DNA of 64,000 bases from Anaeramoeba flamelloides (lineage: Eukaryota; Metamonada; Anaeramoebidae). A program made the translations under genes and the position numbers. Position 1 is the first letter of the stretch; the number at the start of each line of letters is the position of its first letter. Below the pieces are notes generated by a model. The model was not told the origin of the DNA. It saw nothing but the letters and a program-made list of their open reading frames with translations, and did no database searches. The stretch spans positions 12,339,001-12,403,000 of the forward strand of contig JANTQA010000008.1 in assembly GCA_027625915.1 (NCBI GenBank). The letters run 5' to 3'. Positions 60,801 through 64,000 of the stretch are shown here, piece by piece.

Positions 60801-61809
60801 AATTATGAAACTACATTTCAATACAAAACAAAAAGCCAAACAGTTTATATCTATATAAAAACAACAAATCATAAGGTGAAAATTGACTTTTTTTGGAACC
60901 TGTATTATTGGTTGGTTCACTTTACTTTTGCAAAAGCTATCTTGGTTTTACTTTGAAAAAAATAATAATAAATTCTTCTTCTCAATGAACTTTTATAATC
61001 TTCTCTGCTTGAGCGAGTGACTATTATTTTTTAAAATCATTCATTTAATTCGATACAACTTTTAAAGTTGGCGCTTATAGTATTTATGAAAGAATAAAAT
61101 CTAAAAATGTGTTTCAAAAATTTGAAATTTTTTGGTTTTACTGATAACCCATAACCCAATTTTCATCTATTTTTTTCCCAAATAACACCAATAGTTATCA
61201 GAACCAGTTAAAAATGAATTTTTTCGGAGAACATATATCTTCTTGAAAACCTCCGCCTTCTCGTGAAAATGTTCCTAAGAATTTATCAGTCTCGACAAGT
61301 CACTTATAAAAACTTTGAAGAAATCAATACAATTGAGTATCTTTTTCAAGGTCCAATCAGATGAACAGAGAAAAGTGTACCTCAAAGAGATCAGTGTCGC
61401 TGTATTAAAATTAATAAGTTGAGCGATTTAAAAAAATACAGTTATTAATTGGCAAGGCGAAAAAAAGTGTTTTATAATTGCACAAGCATGTAATTGGATG
61501 ACTTTTTATCTTTCAAACACAAGCAATTTTAAAAAAAAAAAGAAAAAAAAAACGATCTTACCAGGGTGTAATATATCCTAGTACTTCGGTGTTTTCTAAT
61601 TGTGGTGTTAAATCTTGGTTATAGTAAAAGCAATTTTTTGAAAATCTAATACAATTGAGTTTCTTGTTTGCCAAGCGTCGTGATTTGTGATCTTTTGTTG
61701 TAGGGAGGTATTTTGGTTTTGAAGGATCAGTTTTCTTTGCCAAACAAGAAAAGTTAACAACTATCAGTAAAAACAAAACAGAATATACAAAATTCTTTAG
61801 TAAATGCAT
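54890..61809 (-). CDS. GH18 chitinase-like protein of the CHID1 type
   Basis: Exon 1 is 61809-61562 and exon 2 is 55772-54890, together 376 residues (human CHID1 has 393). The phase-2 junction rebuilds the CHID1 block VLGYITPW|NEDGYEF with a GTAAGA donor and an AAAAAAG acceptor, making a 5789 bp intron. A signal peptide (about 1-22) points to the secretory or lysosomal route. A GH18 TIM barrel follows: KFTYLSPVWY, the strand KFSGITIDGV, SLMTYDFPAN, LGLNFYSRDI and the C-terminal IAIWEIGQGLPCYFDLF. GH18 enzymes need DxxDxDxE; CHID1 keeps only part of it, and here the position of its Glu is Asp, so carbohydrate binding without hydrolysis is likely. Several repeats and coding relics lie within the intron. 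Confidence 0.87.
56100..56575. repeat. Modular palindromic repeat family, copy D
   Basis: Opens GTGCCGTCAAGTGCAATAG and alternates GTGTTCTAGGTTTTTTT modules with their complements (AAATAAACAGAAAA, AAAAAACCTAACG). A core, GAATTCAAAAGAATTGAG, is followed by its inverted copy. It ends near GGCAAACAGGGTGTAATTTTG. It sits within the CHID1-type intron. Confidence 0.65.
57203..57914 (+). mobile_element. ~710 bp TA-flanked element, copy 2
   Basis: The ends AACTCTTTTCCAAACAAAAG and CTTTTATTTGAAAAAGAGTT are inverted copies with TA outside each. The reverse complement aligns with 24881-25594 throughout. An internal inverted pair (CAAATAAAAGGGCACA at 57711 and its complement near 57889) marks a possible second MITE within it. 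It lies inside the CHID1-type intron. Confidence 0.78.
59288..59432. repeat. Tandem repeat, three units of about 51 bp
   Basis: Units start at 59288, 59339 and 59392 with AGTTTTCTATTTTAATAAAG, or variants of it, and each contains TTAAAACTTTTT or TTTAAAC. The units are diverged. Confidence 0.6.
59638..60542. mobile_element. ~900 bp element with 55 bp inverted ends
   Basis: Left AACGTAAGATCCTCACAAAT to CCAAGAGATTTAAT; the right end at 60485-60542 is its complement with few mismatches. A short coding-like relic lies just inside the left end. The target-site duplication is not clear. Confidence 0.65.
59726..59856 (-). pseudogene. Coding-like relic inside the 900 bp element
   Basis: Open minus-strand frame after a TTTATTCAG acceptor-like site, reading LPLEFYRYYILGVLLGVIDE, then PIWMIFKSSSFRQYG before TAA. 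Composition is clearly less A/T-rich than its flanks. It may be an exon of the element's former protein. No family was recognised. Confidence 0.35.
60338..60735. repeat. Pair of ~95 bp direct repeats
   Basis: 60338-60430 and 60640-60735 share GAGAGTTATGGTACTCGATG (or a close variant) and AATGAAATGATTAATAAACC. The first copy lies inside the 900 bp element and the second outside it. Confidence 0.6.
60675..60920 (-). CDS. Hypothetical 81-residue ORF in an intron
   Basis: Has an ATG and balanced codon use (MNQPIIQVPKKVNFHLMICC at the start, Cys-rich middle, ends HWFINHFIYQVQ). It lies inside the CHID1-type intron on the same strand and overlaps a direct repeat, so it is more likely a mobile-element relic than a gene. 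Confidence 0.25.
   Translation of the reverse strand: MNQPIIQVPKKVNFHLMICCFYIDINCLAFCFVLKCSFIIKNCLIHQELDIRLTFKIFAITISQFLILEHWFINHFIYQVQ
61198..61299 (-). pseudogene. Short coding-like relic
   Basis: Minus-strand frame VETDKFLGTFSREGGGFQED followed by ICSPKKFIFNWF and TGA. GC is locally higher. It has no start and no recognised family. Confidence 0.3.
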
Positions 61810-63154
61810 TGTTGAGTTTTAAGAATCTTTTTGTTCAAAAGAAATATAAAAAGAGATAATCCAAACAACAATTCTAAAAAATGAAATTAATGGAAAATTT
61901 GATTTGTGATAATTTAAAAAAGGTGTTCAAATTCTTTTCACAAGGAGACAAAAGTTACCAATGAAAGTAGACAAATATTAACCTTTTGAAGGTAAAATTT
62001 GAAGTTACATACTGAAATATTAATTGTCGTTTTATTTTTTAGTAAGGAGTTTTTACAAAGATAAAACTGAAATAATTTGAGGTTGATGGTTTTTTAAAAA
62101 GATTATATTTTACTAGTAATTAGCCTTTGTTATTTCGGATCTCTGTTGTTTGATCTGAAACTTACTTTGTCTTTTCTAATCTGCTTGAAAACGAATTATT
62201 TTAAAAAGTCCTTAAATGTTACCTATTTTTGGATGAATATGTTGTAGTTTGGTAGGCTTATGTTGAAAATGATTAATTGGCGGTTTTGAAGTTGCCAGTT
62301 TTTTAAGTTTGGTATTATTTCATTTTAAAAATTTCAAAACTTGCGATCTGAAATATGAGGATCAAGGAAAGAATAATGAGAAACTTATTCATTTTCGTTT
62401 GTGATTTAAAAATATGAATATACTCATTTACAAACCTGAAAAAAAATAGTTAATTTTTATTCTAAAAACTGTGTTATGGTTTGAAAATTCTAAGAGATTT
62501 TTTTACTGGAAAAAAAATAAGAATTTCATTATTTTGATTGAGTTGAAGTTTGGGTTGTTTTTCTTATTTATATGATTAAATATAATAATAAAACAAATCA
62601 ATATTATTATGTTTGTTTATTTTACAATAATAAAAAAATCTATTGTCCAACTTGTTCTGTATTTTCATAAAACTAAATGTAATTATTCTTATAAAGATGG
62701 GATACATGTCTTTTCAAAAATTTTATTTTATCGAAAAAAAATGAAAACTGATAGTTTTACAAATTTTCAAGAAAAAGTTCGTGATTTATTATTATTATTA
62801 TTTAGAGAAAGGAGTAATTAAAGAAAAATTATCAAATTAAAAAAAAATAGAAGAAGTAAAATAATTAAAATATAAAAAATAAAAAGTTCGTGATTTTAAC
62901 CAAAAAGGAAATAATTAATAAAAAAAAAATAAATTCTAATTCAAATTTTATGTACATATTTGTAATTTAGATTTTTTCATTTTTTTTTTGATTTTTAGTT
63001 TTATTTATTATTTTTAAACAAATATAAAACTTTTTTTTTAATTTCGAATGATTGATTTTTTTTTTTTTTTGATTAAAAAAATATTATAAAAATCCTTTTT
63101 TTTTTCTTTAAATTTTTATGTTGGTCATTGAGGGTAATGAATTTTTGAAATTAT
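61810..63154. other. Upstream region of the CHID1-type gene and spacer
   Basis: A 70-residue plus ORF at 62609-62821 has an ATG and a basic C-terminal helix (DSFTNFQEKVRDLLLLLF), but no recognisable domain; it may be chance or a relic. A GTTCGTGATTT(A/T) block occurs at both 62779 and 62885. No promoter element can be named. Confidence 0.35.
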
Positions 63155-63530
63155 TTATAAATTACAATACTCACAAAATAAAAAATAAATAATTATTAAT
63201 ACTAAAAAATTAAGAGTCGATTAAAAATTTTGGAGAAGGCAGGGCAAAAAAATATATTGTTAAATTTGTTTAAAATTTATTCATCAATATTTTATCACGT
63301 GAATGATTAGATATCAGTAATTGATTTTATTTGAGTTCTTAAGTTTTGATTAACTCAAATTTGACCTAATATCAATCTTTGAAAAAAATATTTTGATCAA
63401 ATGAAATACATTACCTAACTCAAAAAATGAAATGAAATGAAAATACTTTAGGATGAAAAAATTATTTTCATATTTTTCAAAAAAAAATAATTGCAATTTG
63501 AATGAAATGGTATTATTGTGATCCTTTTAA
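63155..63530 (+). repeat. Dispersed ~380 bp repeat, copy 2
   Basis: Same orientation and order of blocks as 54225-54605, about 8.9 kb apart, clearly diverged. No ORF. Confidence 0.7.
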
Positions 63531-64000
63531 CTGTGTTAACAGTGTATATAATTTTTATTTTTCATTTTTTATTTATATATCAGTGTATGTGTGTATGTGT
63601 GTATGTGTCTTTGTATATCGGGTTCGTTACAGTGGAATATTATCTTGGTACATTCCCCTTTTAAATTTATTTGCTTTTTGACAAATATAAATGTTTTTTT
63701 AATATAAATCACAGTTTTTAATAAATATAAATGTCAAAAAAACGTAATTTTTACAAAAATAAACATTTTTAAAGATTTTTTGATTGTTTAAATTAGAAAT
63801 AAAATTATTCATTCTTATAAAATGAAAATATCTGTGTCTTTTTTTACACTTTTTTTCAAATATATTATTTATCTTATTGTAAATTTAACCAGATTCCTTA
63901 GGTTTACAGACTGGTGTTTTTGTATTTAAATAATTAAATAATCTTAAGTATTTTTAAATTATTTTGATTTTGATGAATAATGATAATACCTTAAAATAAA
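63531..64000. other. Window end with a GTGTAT microsatellite
   Basis: A short (GTGTAT)n run at about 63583-63612. The remaining sequence is A+T-rich and featureless. Confidence 0.5.

Noticed and set aside
1-64000. CRISPR arrays, rRNA genes, reverse transcriptase or capsid-bearing elements
   Set aside because: No regularly spaced direct repeats, no rRNA-like conserved blocks and no reverse-transcriptase or long-terminal-repeat structure were seen on either strand.

Overview
This window comes from the nuclear genome of a strongly A+T-rich microbial eukaryote. The evidence is spliceosomal introns, secretory-pathway proteins (TRAP-alpha, calreticulin/calnexin, a CHID1-type GH18 protein), a metazoan/plant-type fused mRNA capping enzyme, and low-complexity Asn-rich and KEKE-rich tails. 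Together these suggest a free-living protist such as an anaeramoeba-like metamonad, but that placement is an inference and no marker rRNA is present. Introns start GTAAGA, GTAAAA, GTATGT or similar. Most acceptors end in AAG after an adenine-rich rather than pyrimidine-rich stretch.

Gene content is sparse. On the minus strand: a U-box/UIM protein (4.2-4.9 kb), TRAP-alpha (10.6-11.7 kb, two exons), calreticulin (29.9-31.3 kb), an Asn-rich protein of unknown function (34.4-35.4 kb), a CCCH-finger protein with an anticodon-binding-like domain (38.7-45.4 kb, very long introns), an FHA protein (49.6-50.2 kb) and a CHID1-type GH18 protein (54.9-61.8 kb, split by a 5.8 kb intron). On the plus strand: a capping enzyme (15.6-17.8 kb, two exons) that has lost several catalytic residues, and a PH-domain protein with a KEKE tail (23.1-24.1 kb, three exons).

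Most of the rest is DNA-transposon debris. There are four ~195 bp pogo-like MITEs; TA-flanked foldbacks with arms up to ~250 bp; two related MITEs carrying paired GGACA sites; and several two- to four-copy families whose members lie many kilobases apart. One coherent set has TTAA flanks and ends starting GGGA(C/G)TA: a 2 kb element with a decayed DDE transposase, two 1.2 kb elements, a 1.3 kb element and a 171 bp MITE. Elements are nested in each other and sit inside the multi-kilobase introns, so two genes appear to have been inflated by them.

The genes do not form one pathway. TRAP-alpha, calreticulin and the CHID1-type protein all belong to the ER/secretory system but are not adjacent. No CRISPR array, rRNA, convincing tRNA or retroelement was seen.
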